A model generated the notes under the pieces. That model ran no database searches, was not told the origin of the DNA, and saw only the letters and a list, made by a program, of their open reading frames with translations. Below, in pieces: positions 15,346-25,010 of a stretch of DNA of 64,000 nucleotides; within the stretch, counting starts at the first letter, position 1; each line of letters begins with the position of its first letter. Made by a program: the position numbers and the translations under genes. The stretch comes from Pseudomonas salomonii (lineage in GTDB: Bacteria; Pseudomonadota; Gammaproteobacteria; Pseudomonadales; Pseudomonadaceae), in the NCBI RefSeq assembly GCF_900107155.1, contig NZ_FNOX01000001.1, positions 709,233 to 773,232 on the forward strand. The letters are read 5' to 3'.

Positions 15346-16035
15346 TTACAGCGCGCCAAACACCTTCTTCGCCAGGCTGGTGGCCGCGGCTGCCGGGTTT
15401 TTGCGAATGGTTTCTTCCTGCTGCGCGATCATCTTGAACAAGCCGTCCAGCGCCTGTTCGGTCACGTAGTTTTCAACGTTGGCACTTTTGGCATCCACTG
15501 CACCGAATGCTGCCGCCTTGCCGGCCAGAGCGTTGTACTGCTGAGCAACCCCTACCTTGTCGGTAGCCGCCTTGACGATCGGCAGGAACTTGGCGCGGAT
15601 CTGCTCGCGGCTGCTTTTATTCAGGTACTGCGTCGCTGAGTCCTGGCCGCCGCTGAGAATGCCCTTGGCGTCGGTCACGCTCATGTTTTTAACCGCATTG
15701 ACCAGGATCGGTTGCGCCTGGGTCACCGCCGTTTCGGCGGCCTTGTTCATGCTGGTTTCCAACTGCGTGACCTGGTCACCCATGCCGAACATCTTCAGCT
15801 TGTCGGCGACTTTGCCCAGCTTGCCTGGCAAGCCGATCTTTACTTCGGGGTTGTTGCTGAAACCACCGGGCGTGCCCAGTTGCTTCACGGCGATCTGAGC
15901 GCCTTGGGTCAAGGCGTCCTTGAGACCGCCGGAGGCGTCGCCCTGGGACAGGCTGCCAAGGTCCAGGGCCATGGCGTTGGCACCGAGCAGCAAGCCGGCA
16001 CACAGGGCAGTGAGGCGAAGAGAGTGACGGAGCAT
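15346..16035 (-). CDS. DUF4197 periplasmic protein
   Basis: A 229-aa exported protein with a Sec signal peptide (LLLGANAMA, cleavage after about A23) and a DUF4197 domain over the rest, including GLKDALTQGAQIAVKQLG, VKIGLPGKLGKVADKLK and the C-terminal TEQALDGLFKMIAQQE. The domain has no assigned function. The protein is helical and presumably periplasmic, as no lipobox or membrane anchor is seen. It lies 39 nt after the start region of the YbaY-like lipoprotein gene and reads the same way, so the two may share a transcript. In PAO1 the counterpart is next to mexK, which marks the boundary of the accessory block. Confidence 0.88.
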   Translation of the reverse strand: MLRHSLRLTALCAGLLLGANAMALDLGSLSQGDASGGLKDALTQGAQIAVKQLGTPGGFSNNPEVKIGLPGKLGKVADKLKMFGMGDQVTQLETSMNKAAETAVTQAQPILVNAVKNMSVTDAKGILSGGQDSATQYLNKSSREQIRAKFLPIVKAATDKVGVAQQYNALAGKAAAFGAVDAKSANVENYVTEQALDGLFKMIAQQEETIRKNPAAAATSLAKKVFGAL

Positions 16036-16074
16036 GAGCGCTTCCTTAGGTTCGGGCTTATGGTCTGGAAAAGG

Positions 16075-16476
16075 TCAGTGTGCGACAGCATCAACGCGCA
16101 GGCGCAGGGGGTGTTGGTCCTTGCCGTCGAGCTGCACCGCGTGGCGTTCGGTGGTAATAAACAGTAGCTTGCCGTCCAGCTCGATGCGAGCGCTCACCGA
16201 GTAAGTGTGGCCGGGTTTGACCTGCGCCGGGTCGTAGCTCAGGTGAAACGGCAGCGGAACCTGGCCTTTGACCGGGCCTTTCTGTTCGGCCAAGGTCACC
16301 GCCGGCGCGTCCATCAGCGACACGTCCTGCAGGCTGACGCTCAAAGTGGCAGTGGGCGGCAGGGCGATGCGTTGCAGGTAGAACACTTCGCCGTCGAGGC
16401 TGGCCTTGGGGGCTGGAGTCATGGATTGGCAGGCTCCGAGCAGGGCGGTAAGGCCCAGGAGGATGATCTTTTTCAT
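16075..16476 (-). CDS. YbaY-family lipoprotein
   Basis: A 133-aa lipoprotein. The signal MKKIILLGLTALLGACQS has lipobox LGAC with the acylated cysteine at residue 16. The mature part, with LDGEVFYLQRIALPPTATLS, VPLPFHLSYDPAQVKPGHTY and SVSARIELDGKLLFITTE, matches the YbaY (DUF3251/type III pilotin-like) beta-sandwich. S/T after the cysteine is consistent with outer-membrane sorting. AAGGAG sits nine bases before the ATG at 16476; an upstream in-frame ATG at 16494 is less well placed. Function unknown. Confidence 0.85.
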   Translation of the reverse strand: MKKIILLGLTALLGACQSMTPAPKASLDGEVFYLQRIALPPTATLSVSLQDVSLMDAPAVTLAEQKGPVKGQVPLPFHLSYDPAQVKPGHTYSVSARIELDGKLLFITTERHAVQLDGKDQHPLRLRVDAVAH

Positions 16477-16495
16477 GGTACGGCTCCTTTTCAAC

Positions 16496-16518
16496 GGCGC
16501 CGGAAACAGCCCGGCGCC
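16496..16518 (-). terminator. Hairpin downstream of plsB
   Basis: GGCGCCGG (16496-16503) and CCGGCGCC (16511-16518) form a perfect 8-bp stem just past the plsB stop. There is no clear U-tract, so termination may be weak. Confidence 0.45.
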
Positions 16519-16527
16519 TCAGTCAAT

Positions 16528-19032
16528 CTAGCGGCTTTCTGCCGGTTCCACAGGCACTTCAGCGGCGCCGTCGACGCGATGCAAGGCCACCTGGCGAATC
16601 GACAGGCGAATCTCGGCAGGCAACACGCGTTTGGCCGCGCCTTCCGCCAGTTCACCCAGCAGGTCGTGGTAACTCAATTTCCCGGCCTCGTCGCGACGCA
16701 GCACATCTTGTTCCAGCAATGTCTGGATAAAATGTCGGAAAAGACTCTTGTCGAAGAACTCCGGCGCGTTCAGGCCATGCAGGATCGACAGGCGCTGGGC
16801 CATGATCGTGCACAGGTCTTCCAGCTCTTCGGCGCTGATGCTGTTCTGGCCGCTGTTAAGCAGCAGCGAGATCGCCATGTAGAAGCGTTGCAGGGTCTGG
16901 GCGATGCTCTTGGACAACAGCGTCAGCAGCACAAAGTGCCGCGAACTCGGGGCCGGGCGCAGGTACACGTTGTTTTCAAAACGCAGCAGGCCTTGTTCGA
17001 CAAAGGCTTCCAGCCATTGGTCGACTACCGCGTCCAACTCTTCCAGCGACCAGCGAATAAACAGCTCCGATTGCAGGTACGGGTAAAGCGCGCGAGTAAA
17101 GCGCAGGATCTGCTCGCGGCTCATGCGTGAGCTGCTCTGGAAGAAGCTCGCCAGCAGCGCCGGCAGGGCGAAAATGTGCAGCACGTTGTTGCGGTAATAA
17201 GTCATCAGGACGGCGTTCTGCTCATCCAGATACACAATCTTGCCCAAGGCGTCACTCTGCTCAGAGAGCAGGTTCATGTCCTTGACGTGCTTGATCAGCG
17301 CCAGGCCATCACCCTCAGGCAACGTGGTGTGCGGTGAGTAGGGCACGCGGCGCAGCAGTGCCAGGTACAGGTCCAGCTGGCGGGCCATGGCCTGTTCATC
17401 CAGGGCCAGGCGCGTGGTGGAAAGCAGGGCCAGGGCCACCAGGTTCACCGGGTTGACGGCTGCGGCTTCGTTGAGGTGGCGTGCCACCTGCTCGCCGAGG
17501 CGGTTGGTGGTTTCGTTGAGCCACGCCGGTTTGTAGTTCGGGCCCAGCTCCTGGGCACGCCAGTCCGGCTGCTCGGCGTCGAGGAACTCAGCCAGCTTGA
17601 TCGGCTCGCCGAAGTTGACCGCGACCTGGCCAAAGCGCTGCTTGAGCGCGCCGACCACTTTGAAAATATCGAAGATCGATTCTTTCTTCTTGCTCGCCCC
17701 GCGCAACTCGCCCAGGTAAGTACGGCCTTCGAGCACGCGTTCATAGCCGATATACACCGGCACGAACACGATTGGCATGCGTGAGGAGCGCAAGAAGCTG
17801 CGCAGTGTGATCGCCAGCATCCCGGTTTTCGGTTGCAGCATGCGCCCGGTGCGCGAGCGCCCGCCTTCGACGAAGTACTCCACCGGGAAGCCCTTGGTGA
17901 ACAGGGTGTGCAGGTATTCGTTGAATACCGAGGTGTACAGCGGGTTGCCCTTGAAGGTGCGGCGCATGAAAAACGCACCGCCACGGCGCAGCAGGCTGCC
18001 GATCACCGGCATGTTCAGGTTGATGCCGGCGGCAATGTGCGGCGGGGTCAGGCCGTTTTTGAACAGCAGGTATGAGAGCAGCAGGTAGTCGATATGGCTG
18101 CGGTGGCAAGGCACGTAGATCACCTCGTAACCCTGGGCAACCTTTTGCACACCTTCGATATTGTTGACCTTGATGCCGTCGTAGATCTTGTTCCAGAACC
18201 AGCTCAATACCACTTCCAGAAAGCGAATGGCGGTGTAGGTGTAGTCCGACGCGATCTCGTTGCCGTAGCGCAGGGCCTGGGCCTTGGCTTTTTCCGGGGT
18301 GATTTTTTCGCGTTCGGCCTCATCCGCAATCGCCTGGCGCACCAGCGGCATGTTGACCAGGCCTTTGACCAGGTTACGGCGGTGTGACAGGTCGGGGCCG
18401 ATGACCGCAGTCTTCAGGTTACGAAAGTGCACGCGCAAGATGCGCTGGGCCATGCGCACGGTGCGTTCGTGGCCTTTATTGTGCTCGATCAATTCACGCA
18501 GGTTGATAGGCGCGGAGAATTGCACACGGGTCTTGCGACCCAGGATCAGGATGCTCAGCAAGCGGCGCAGGCGGCCGGTGACCGCCCAGCTGTCGGCAAA
18601 CAGCAGTTTCCATGGGCTGGACTCGCTTTCGGGCGACTGCCCCCAGAACACGCTGACCGGAATGATTTGTGCATTCTCTTCGGCGTGCTCGGTCAGGGTG
18701 TTGACCAGGCGGGTCAGGGTCGGCGGCGCGCCGCGCTTGTCCTGGCGGCCGAGCCAGTCGGGTTCCGGCGTGAGGTAGAAAAACGCCGCCGGTTCCATCA
18801 GCGGGCCCACCGATACCGGCAGCACCGGGCGCGGCAGGCCGGCCTTGGTGCATTCCTTGTCGACCACCGCCAATTCGGTGAGAGAAGGCGATTGCAGCAC
18901 GTAAAACACCGGCCGGCTGCGGTCCAGGTTAAGGGTTAGGGACGACTGATTGATCGTCTCCGAGCGAACCCAGAGGTACAACAGTCGGCGCAAGGTGCCA
19001 AACACCAGACGGCGGAACGGGGAGCGGGTCAT
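16528..19032 (-). CDS. plsB: Glycerol-3-phosphate 1-O-acyltransferase
   Basis: PlsB acylates sn-1 of glycerol 3-phosphate from acyl-ACP or acyl-CoA, the first step of phospholipid synthesis, at the inner membrane. At 834 aa it is the usual long form. The acyltransferase blocks are in order: [12 protein letters not shown] (H310, D315, the HX4D catalytic pair), [31 protein letters not shown] and [13 protein letters not shown]. The flanking N- and C-terminal regions are PlsB-specific. A DUF4197 and YbaY-like pair precedes it on the map, as in PAO1. Confidence 0.97.
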   Translation of the reverse strand: MTRSPFRRLVFGTLRRLLYLWVRSETINQSSLTLNLDRSRPVFYVLQSPSLTELAVVDKECTKAGLPRPVLPVSVGPLMEPAAFFYLTPEPDWLGRQDKRGAPPTLTRLVNTLTEHAEENAQIIPVSVFWGQSPESESSPWKLLFADSWAVTGRLRRLLSILILGRKTRVQFSAPINLRELIEHNKGHERTVRMAQRILRVHFRNLKTAVIGPDLSHRRNLVKGLVNMPLVRQAIADEAEREKITPEKAKAQALRYGNEIASDYTYTAIRFLEVVLSWFWNKIYDGIKVNNIEGVQKVAQGYEVIYVPCHRSHIDYLLLSYLLFKNGLTPPHIAAGINLNMPVIGSLLRRGGAFFMRRTFKGNPLYTSVFNEYLHTLFTKGFPVEYFVEGGRSRTGRMLQPKTGMLAITLRSFLRSSRMPIVFVPVYIGYERVLEGRTYLGELRGASKKKESIFDIFKVVGALKQRFGQVAVNFGEPIKLAEFLDAEQPDWRAQELGPNYKPAWLNETTNRLGEQVARHLNEAAAVNPVNLVALALLSTTRLALDEQAMARQLDLYLALLRRVPYSPHTTLPEGDGLALIKHVKDMNLLSEQSDALGKIVYLDEQNAVLMTYYRNNVLHIFALPALLASFFQSSSRMSREQILRFTRALYPYLQSELFIRWSLEELDAVVDQWLEAFVEQGLLRFENNVYLRPAPSSRHFVLLTLLSKSIAQTLQRFYMAISLLLNSGQNSISAEELEDLCTIMAQRLSILHGLNAPEFFDKSLFRHFIQTLLEQDVLRRDEAGKLSYHDLLGELAEGAAKRVLPAEIRLSIRQVALHRVDGAAEVPVEPAESR

Positions 19033-19127
19033 AGGCGTGCTGCTTGAAGTGGAAAAAACCGAGCAGGTGCTCGGGCGGGTAGTGTGCCGTATTCGCCGAA
19101 AATCGGCAAAAAAGCAGCGATGTAAAC

Positions 19128-19214
19128 TTGAGTTGATCGTTTTTGAGCCTGTCTTATACTCGGCAGTTCAATGCGAGCGACTCAACAATAAAAATGCATG
19201 TGGGAGTAAGACAG
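19128..19214 (+). promoter_or_regulatory. Promoter and leader of the cold-shock gene
   Basis: TTGATC (19133-19138) and TATACT (19155-19160) at 16-bp spacing form a plausible sigma-70 promoter. A leader of about 45 nt follows, with GGGAG before the ATG. A short leader suggests this is not a classic long-5'UTR CspA thermosensor. Confidence 0.5.
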
Positions 19215-19424
19215 ATGGCAACGCGTGAAACCGGCAATGTGAAGTGGTTCAACGATGCAAAGGGCTATGGCTTTATCCAGCGTGAAGACGGCAAGGATGT
19301 GTTTGTGCACTACCGCGCCATTCGCGGTGAGGGCCACCGCTCATTGGCGGAGGGGCAGCAGGTGGAATACGCCGTGGTAACCGGCGAGAAGGGCTTGCAG
19401 GCTGAGGATGTGGTGGGCCTGTAA
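19215..19424 (+). CDS. Cold-shock domain protein (CspA family)
   Basis: A 69-aa single cold-shock domain, a nucleic-acid chaperone. [16 protein letters not shown] contains RNP1 (KGYGFI) and DVFVHY is RNP2, with V/F/H aromatic contacts present. The start at 19215 ([12 protein letters not shown]) is chosen over in-frame upstream codons, which would translate the promoter. It is divergent from plsB. It resembles CapB/CspD-like pseudomonad proteins, but the exact paralogue is not assignable. Confidence 0.93.
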   Translation: MATRETGNVKWFNDAKGYGFIQREDGKDVFVHYRAIRGEGHRSLAEGQQVEYAVVTGEKGLQAEDVVGL

Positions 19425-19439
19425 CACTCTTGTCGGGCT

Positions 19440-19549
19440 AACCCAATCAACTGTGGGAGCTGGCTTGCCTGCGATGCAGACACCTCGGTCTATCAGTCGG
19501 ACCGCCGTGATGCTATCGCAGGCAAGCCAGCTCCCACATTGATTGGGTT
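19440..19549. repeat. REPIN embedded between the arms of a perfect 11-bp inverted repeat
   Basis: Two inverted REP units, TGTGGGAGCTGGCTTGCCTG (from 19452) and its complement ending at 19538, enclose a variable spacer. Directly outside are AACCCAATCAA (19440-19450) and TTGATTGGGTT (19539-19549), a perfect inverted pair followed by TTCC. The structure lies between the convergent cold-shock and 19562 genes and may serve as a bidirectional terminator. Confidence 0.85.
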
Positions 19550-19561
19550 TTCCGGTTTGGA

Positions 19562-19939
19562 TCAGGCAGTTTTCCAGGTGATCTGCTCTTCACCGTCGGC
19601 ACTGATGCGAATCCAGGTATCAGCGCTTTCCTCACCTTCCTCCTCAACCCAGGTACCCGGCGCGCAGCGCACTTCGACGTTCAGCGCGGCAAAGGCGGCG
19701 CGGGCGCAGGCGATGTCGTCGTCCCACGGCGTCTGTTCGCTTTCCAGGTACAGGCTGTTCCACTTGCCCACGGCTTTTGGCAGCCAGGTGACCGGCACAG
19801 TGCCGGCCTTGCACTTGTAGGTCTGGCCTTTCTGGACCCAGTCGGTGCACGGGCCGAGGGCAGTGCCCAGCCAGGCGGCGATGGCCTTGTAATCGACCTC
19901 GGCGTCTTTCAGGTAAATCTCGATATCAGGTTGGCGCAT
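19562..19939 (-). CDS. Conserved hypothetical protein
   Basis: A 125-aa soluble protein without signal or membrane segments. It starts MRQPDIEIYLKDAEVDYKAI and has a tryptophan-rich acidic body (WDDDIACARAAFAALNVEVR, EEEGEESADTWIRI). It resembles a family of small Pseudomonas proteins of unknown function. GAGGAAC before the ATG at 19939 fixes the start. Three cysteines (around residues 31, 43 and 78) have no metal-site spacing. It is convergent with the cold-shock gene. Confidence 0.8.
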   Translation of the reverse strand: MRQPDIEIYLKDAEVDYKAIAAWLGTALGPCTDWVQKGQTYKCKAGTVPVTWLPKAVGKWNSLYLESEQTPWDDDIACARAAFAALNVEVRCAPGTWVEEEGEESADTWIRISADGEEQITWKTA

Positions 19940-19993
19940 GGATGTTCCTCGTTGCGGGATTCGAAAATCCATTCGCGGATACTTAAAAGTCGG

Positions 19994-20803
19994 TTATTGA
20001 AGCACGAAATAATCGTAGCGCATCGATACGGTGACCAGCAGCGGTTCGGCGGCCTCGATCACTTCAGCACGGCGCTCGGCACTCGCACGCCAGCCATGGG
20101 GCGTCATCGCCAGCAGGTTGGCGCGGTCCCGGGGCTCGATCAGGCTCAGGGTGAACTCCAGCGTTTCACTGTGCGCCAGGCTCATGCCTTCGGGTACCAA
20201 CGCCAAATGCTTGTCGTCGGTGTATTCACGCACTTCGTCGTACAGGCGCTCGCGCAGTTCCATCAGGTGGCCGGCGGTTGGGCCGACCTTCATCAAACCG
20301 CCGCCGGGGCTGAGCAGGCGCTTGGCTTCGTCCCAGTCCAAAGGGCTGAACACGCTGGCGAGAAATTGGCAACTGCCCGACGCCAGCGGCACGCGGGCCA
20401 TGCTGGCGATCAACCAGGTCAGCGCCGGGTTGCGTTTGCACGCGCGTTTCACCGCTTCCTTGGAGATATCCAGCGCATAGCCGTCAGCGTGGGGCAGGGC
20501 GTCGGCGATTTGCGCGGTGTAGTAACCCTCGCCACATCCGATGTCCACCCAGCGCTGCGGCGCGCGCTCGGCGGCCAGTTCGGCCAGGCGCTTGGCCACT
20601 GGCGCATAGTGCCCGGCATTGAGAAAGTCGCGGCGTGCCTCGACCATGGCGAGGTTGTCACCTGGGTCGCGGCTGTTCTTGTGCTGCACCGGCAACAGGT
20701 TCAGATAACCCTGGCGCGCACGGTCGAAACGGTGCCCGGCCGGGCACGCCACGCCGTTATCCACCGCGTTGAGCGGTGCGCTGCAAAGGGGGCAGGCGAG
20801 CAT
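19994..20803 (-). CDS. rlmA: 23S rRNA (guanine-N1)-methyltransferase RlmA-type
   Basis: RlmA methylates N1 of G745 in 23S rRNA in E. coli. This protein has the same length (269 aa) and the same layout. An N-terminal zinc site C4, C7, C20, H24 (CPLC then CPAGH) is followed by a Rossmann SAM domain (VDIGCGEGYYTAQIADALP) and a C-terminal region ending SMRYDYFVLQ. In Gram-positive relatives the target is G748. It is translationally coupled to dapE: the dapE stop and the rlmA ATG overlap by one base (TGATG at 20803). Confidence 0.88.
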   Translation of the reverse strand: MLACPLCSAPLNAVDNGVACPAGHRFDRARQGYLNLLPVQHKNSRDPGDNLAMVEARRDFLNAGHYAPVAKRLAELAAERAPQRWVDIGCGEGYYTAQIADALPHADGYALDISKEAVKRACKRNPALTWLIASMARVPLASGSCQFLASVFSPLDWDEAKRLLSPGGGLMKVGPTAGHLMELRERLYDEVREYTDDKHLALVPEGMSLAHSETLEFTLSLIEPRDRANLLAMTPHGWRASAERRAEVIEAAEPLLVTVSMRYDYFVLQ

Positions 20804-21954
20804 CAGGCGAGCAACTTGATCAGGGTTTGGTAGTAGATTTCGGTCAGCACATCGAGGTCGCTGGCCAGGATGCGTTCGTTGACCTGATGGATCGTCGCGT
20901 TGACCGGCCCCAACTCCACGACCTGAGTACCGAGGGTGGCAATGAAGCGCCCATCGGACGTGCCGCCGCTGGTGGACGCCTTGGTCTCGCGGCCGGTAAT
21001 CGCCTTGATGCTGGCCGAAACAGCATCCAGTAACGCGCCCGGCTCGGTGAGGAATGGCAGGCCCGACAAGGCCCATTCAACGTGCCAGTCCAGGCCGTGT
21101 TTATCCAGAATCGCTGCAACGCGCTGTTGCAGGCCCTCGACGGTGGATTCGGTGGAGAACCGGAAGTTGAACACTGCCGTCAGGTCGCCCGGAATCACGT
21201 TGGTGGCGCCGGTACCGGAATTGAGGTTGGAAATCTGGAAGCTGGTTGGCGGGAAGAAGGTGTTGCCATCGTCCCAGTGCTCGGCCGCCAGTTCCGCCAG
21301 CGCCGGCGCGGCCAGGTGGATTGGGTTTTTCGCCAGGTGCGGGTACGCCACGTGGCCCTGTACGCCGCGCACGGTCAGGGTGGCACCGAGGGAACCGCGA
21401 CGACCATTTTTGACCACATCGCCCACCAGCGTAGTGCTCGACGGTTCGCCGACGATGCACCAGTCCAGACGCTCCTTGCGGGCCGCCAGGCGCTCGATGA
21501 CCGCTTTGGTGCCGTGGTGCGCCGGGCCTTCTTCATCGCTGGTGATCAGAAAAGCCACCGAACCCTTGTGGTCCGGGTAGTCGGTCACAAAACGCTCCGA
21601 GGCCACCAGCATTGCCGCCAGGCTGCCTTTCATGTCCGCCGCGCCACGCCCGCAGAGCATGCCGTGTTCGTCGATCAACGCGTCGAACGGGTCGTTCTGC
21701 CACGCCTGCACCGGGCCGGTTGGCACCACGTCGGTGTGACCGGCAAAGCACAGTACCGGCCCTTCGTGTTTGCCATGGGTGGCCCAGAAGTTGTCAACGT
21801 CTTCGATACGCATCGGCTCAAGCGCAAAACCGGCGTCGCCCAGGCGCTGCATCATCAGCTTCTGGCAGTCGGCATCGATCGGCGTCACCGAGGGGCGACG
21901 GATCAAGTCGATGGCAAGTTGAAGGGTCGGCGAAAGGTCGGCATGGGCCGTCAT
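20803..21954 (-). CDS. dapE: Succinyl-diaminopimelate desuccinylase
   Basis: DapE is a dinuclear zinc hydrolase that releases succinate from N-succinyl-LL-diaminopimelate on the path to mDAP and lysine. The 383-aa M20 peptidase-fold protein carries the metal ligands in order: [12 protein letters not shown] (His, Asp), [13 protein letters not shown] (Asp), [10 protein letters not shown] (catalytic Glu and ligand Glu). [11 protein letters not shown] is near the C-terminus. ATG 21954 ([18 protein letters not shown]) is chosen; the extended frame adds 21 unlike residues. dapD and dapC of the same pathway are in this window but in separate units. Confidence 0.97.
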   Translation of the reverse strand: MTAHADLSPTLQLAIDLIRRPSVTPIDADCQKLMMQRLGDAGFALEPMRIEDVDNFWATHGKHEGPVLCFAGHTDVVPTGPVQAWQNDPFDALIDEHGMLCGRGAADMKGSLAAMLVASERFVTDYPDHKGSVAFLITSDEEGPAHHGTKAVIERLAARKERLDWCIVGEPSSTTLVGDVVKNGRRGSLGATLTVRGVQGHVAYPHLAKNPIHLAAPALAELAAEHWDDGNTFFPPTSFQISNLNSGTGATNVIPGDLTAVFNFRFSTESTVEGLQQRVAAILDKHGLDWHVEWALSGLPFLTEPGALLDAVSASIKAITGRETKASTSGGTSDGRFIATLGTQVVELGPVNATIHQVNERILASDLDVLTEIYYQTLIKLLA

Positions 21955-22017
21955 GGGGAAACTCCGGGAAGCGTGTAAGGGGCGCAGGACGAATGTGCTG
22001 AAACGGCGCAGATCCAA

Positions 22018-22106
22018 TGTGGGAGCGGGCTTGCTCGCGAATGCGGTGTGTCAGTCAATACATCAGGAACTGACCCTGCGCTTTCGCGAGCAAGCCCGCT
22101 CCCACA
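22018..22106. repeat. REPIN (CGGGCTTGCTCGCGA subtype)
   Basis: TGTGGGAGCGGGCTTGCTCG at 22018 is matched by its inverted copy ending CGCTCCCACA at 22106, with a spacer of about 40 nt. It lies between the dapE start and the ndvB stop. Confidence 0.9.
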
Positions 22107-22155
22107 TAAAGCAATCGGTGCTTGCCTGATCCAACAAAACGGCCGTTATCTTATA

Positions 22156-22186
22156 GCAAAACGGCGGCCAGAGGCCGCCGTTTAGT
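22156..22186 (-). terminator. Terminator of the glucan synthase gene
   Basis: AAACGGCGGCC (22159-22169) pairs with GGCCGCCGTTT (22173-22183) across a 3-nt loop. On the minus strand a TTTT tract follows the stem. It is 19 nt past the stop at 22202. Confidence 0.85.
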
Positions 22187-22201
22187 GCATTGCGCAAGTT
22201 T

Positions 22202-24793
22202 TTACTCTGCGGTTGCCGGCTCAACCTTAGGTGCAGGTTTTGGCAGCGACGACAGGAACGCCATGATCAGCGCCGCCACATACGGCAGTGATTGCACCAG
22301 CAGCATCACCACCCAGAAGCGCATGTCATTGCTCGGCAGGCCCTGCACCAGGTAAATCCCCAGTGCGGCGCCCCACAACAGCAACATGATGAACATCTCT
22401 TCGCGGGCTTCGGAAATTGCGACCCAGAAGCCGTGGTTATCGGCGTTTTTCGGTGTGCGAAAGAACGGAATACTGGTGGTGAAGAAGCCATACAGCACCG
22501 CCTTGGCGATGGTGTGCGACAACGCCAGCCCGGCCAGTGCCGCGCAGAACGCATCTTTCAAGTTCACACCCACCGCACGGCGGTAGAGGAAGATGATCTT
22601 GCCGACCTTGAACACAAACAACGCCAACGGCGGGATCGCGAAAATCAGCAGCGGCGGGTCAACACGGGTCGGCACGATGATCATCGCCGCCGACCACAAC
22701 AGGGCGCCGACGGTGAAGAAGATGTTCATGCCATCCGCCACCCACGGCAACCAGCCCGCGAGGAAGTGGTAACGCTGGCCACGGGTCAGCTCGGTGCCTT
22801 TGCCGCGCAACAGGCTGGCGGTGTGGCGCTTGATGATCTGGATCGCGCCGTAGGCCCAGCGGAAACGCTGCTTCTTGAAGTCGATAAAGGTATCCGGCAT
22901 CAAGCCCTTGCCGTAGCTGTCGTGGTAATACGCCGCCGACAGGCCTTTTTCGAATACCCGCAGGCCGAGTTCGGCGTCTTCACAGATGCACCAGTCGGCC
23001 CAGCCGAGTTCCTCGAGCACCGAGCGACGGGTCATGGTCATGGTGCCGTGCTGGATGATCGCGTCACGGTCGTTGCGGGTGACCATGCCGATATGGAAAA
23101 AGCCCTTGTATTCGGCGTAGCAGAGCTTCTTGAAGGTGCTTTCGTTCTGGTCGCGGTAGTCCTGCGGCGACTGCACCACAGCGATTTTCGGGTCGGCGAA
23201 GTGCGGCACCATGTGCTTGAGCCAGTTGGGCGACACGCAGTAGTCCGAGTCGATCACCGCGATCACTTCGGCATCCTTGGCGGTGTGCGGAATCAGGTAG
23301 TTCAGCGCGCCGCCCTTGAAACCGGCCAGGGGCGAGACGTGGAAGAACTTGAAGCGCGGGCCGAGGGTTTCGCAGTAGTCGCGCACCGGCTCCCAGACGG
23401 CCGGGTCCTTGGTGTTGTTATCGATGATCAGGACTTCGAAGTCCGGGTAATCGAGGGCGGCCAGGGCGTCGAGGGTCTGTTTGACCATCTCCGGCGGCTC
23501 GTTGTAGCACGGCACATGGATCGAGACTTTCGGGCGGTAATGCGAATCGCCTTCCACCGGCAGGAATTCACGCCGGCGCTTGTGGGTCCACACCGCTTCC
23601 GCGAGTTCGTGGGCTTCGGTGAGCAACACGATAAACACGCCCAGCGCACCGAGGGCCAGCAAGATGCCAACCGTCACACTGAACCAGGTGCTGTATTGCT
23701 GGCTGTAGTCATAGCCGATCCACACCAATACCGAACCACAGAGGAACGCGATAAAGGTCAGGAAGGTGCGGCCACGCTGGCGCAGGGCCGAGCCGTCAAT
23801 CATCAGCAGGGTCAGCGACAGCAGTGCCAGCACCACCGAGCCGATGGCCAGCACGCGCCATTGCGGAATGGCGACGACCGGGCCTTCAAAGTTGAATTTC
23901 TGCTGGCGCGCGGCGTTATAAACACCCCAATAAGCGCCGGCCGAACCTTCGTCACTGACTTTCCAAGGCTGGTCGAAAGCCTCGATCACGAAATAGTTGT
24001 AACCCTGGCGGTTGAGCTTGTTGACCAGCGTACGCAGGTAAATCGCCTGGTCGGCCGGCGAGCTTTCATTGCCACCGCGCATACGGCCGTTGCTCGGCCA
24101 GCCCACTTCCGAGAGCAGCAGCGGCTTTTTCGGGAACAGCTTTTTCAGGTCGCGGGCACGGTCGAGGACGTACTGGCCGGCCTTGTCCATGGGGATGAAC
24201 TCCCAGAACGGCAGGATGTGCGCGGCGATCAGATCGACGTGCTTGGCCAGTTGCGGGTTCTTTTCCCAGATGTGCCATTGCTCGGAGGTGGTCACCGGCA
24301 CTTTCACGGCGGCGCGCACCCGGTCCAGCAGCACGATCAGCGCCTCTGGGGTGATTTCTTCGCGGAACAATGCCTCGTTACCGACCACCACGCGCACAAC
24401 GCTGCGCGAGGTGTTGGCGATCTCGATGGCGCGCTGGATTTCACGCTCGTTGCGTTCCAGGTCCGGGCTGATCCAGATCCCCAGGGTCACGCGCAGGCCG
24501 AACTCTTCGGCCAGTTTGGGGATATCGCCCAACGTGCCGTCCACCGAGTAAGTACGGATGTTGTCCGTCAACTTGCTCATAATCGCCAGGTCCTGGCGCA
24601 TCTGGTCGTCAGTGGGGTACTGGTCTTTCTGCGGGAACTGGCCTTGTTGGAACGGCGAGTAGGAGAACCCGGAGATCTGTTCAGGCCAGTTAGGGGTGGT
24701 GACCGGGCGGTTGATCAGCGCCCAGAAGCCGGTAAACAGCGCGGCAATTGCCAGCACTACCACCAGGTTGAGTCCAAATTTACGCGATGACAT
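22202..24793 (-). CDS. ndvB: NdvB-like beta-(1,3)-glucan synthase (GH17-GT2 fusion)
   Basis: An 863-aa inner-membrane enzyme. After an N-terminal anchor (about 7-27) comes a GH17 domain (to about 320) with the family acid/base VVVGNEALFR and nucleophile LLLSEVGWPSNG. Membrane helices, a GT2 domain and more helices follow. GT2 signatures are VSIHVPCYNEPPEMV, the D-x-D type VIDSDYCVSP, the ED pair WCICEDAELGLRVFEKG and QRFRW. PAO1 NdvB, next to dapE, makes cyclic beta-(1,3)-glucans involved in biofilm antibiotic tolerance; same architecture and neighbour. The ATG at 24793 is chosen because the longer frame adds no conserved residues. The GH17 part may trim or cyclise the chain (inference). Confidence 0.9.
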   Translation of the reverse strand: MSSRKFGLNLVVVLAIAALFTGFWALINRPVTTPNWPEQISGFSYSPFQQGQFPQKDQYPTDDQMRQDLAIMSKLTDNIRTYSVDGTLGDIPKLAEEFGLRVTLGIWISPDLERNEREIQRAIEIANTSRSVVRVVVGNEALFREEITPEALIVLLDRVRAAVKVPVTTSEQWHIWEKNPQLAKHVDLIAAHILPFWEFIPMDKAGQYVLDRARDLKKLFPKKPLLLSEVGWPSNGRMRGGNESSPADQAIYLRTLVNKLNRQGYNYFVIEAFDQPWKVSDEGSAGAYWGVYNAARQQKFNFEGPVVAIPQWRVLAIGSVVLALLSLTLLMIDGSALRQRGRTFLTFIAFLCGSVLVWIGYDYSQQYSTWFSVTVGILLALGALGVFIVLLTEAHELAEAVWTHKRRREFLPVEGDSHYRPKVSIHVPCYNEPPEMVKQTLDALAALDYPDFEVLIIDNNTKDPAVWEPVRDYCETLGPRFKFFHVSPLAGFKGGALNYLIPHTAKDAEVIAVIDSDYCVSPNWLKHMVPHFADPKIAVVQSPQDYRDQNESTFKKLCYAEYKGFFHIGMVTRNDRDAIIQHGTMTMTRRSVLEELGWADWCICEDAELGLRVFEKGLSAAYYHDSYGKGLMPDTFIDFKKQRFRWAYGAIQIIKRHTASLLRGKGTELTRGQRYHFLAGWLPWVADGMNIFFTVGALLWSAAMIIVPTRVDPPLLIFAIPPLALFVFKVGKIIFLYRRAVGVNLKDAFCAALAGLALSHTIAKAVLYGFFTTSIPFFRTPKNADNHGFWVAISEAREEMFIMLLLWGAALGIYLVQGLPSNDMRFWVVMLLVQSLPYVAALIMAFLSSLPKPAPKVEPATAE

Positions 24794-25010
24794 GGCTATT
24801 TCGGGTTCCAAAGGGTGTGGAACGAAAAGAGGTGTCGGCCTACGCCGAACGGCGCGCATCCTACACCGGCCTTCAACTGAGCGTACAGCAGACAGAGAAA
24901 AGCCGGACGTTAGTCAGCGAAAGACCCTCTAAGTTCTTTACTTGTAGCTGGAAGCTTCGAACTTGTCGCTGCGTAGTCCATAATGCGCGCCGGTTTTTGG
25001 GGTAATGGTC

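Noticed and set aside
22292..24790. Plus-strand open frame of 832 codons opposite ndvB
   Set aside because: It is the mirror of a real GH17-GT2 gene. The translation is His/Gln/Arg/Val-rich, as expected for antisense of a GC-rich gene.
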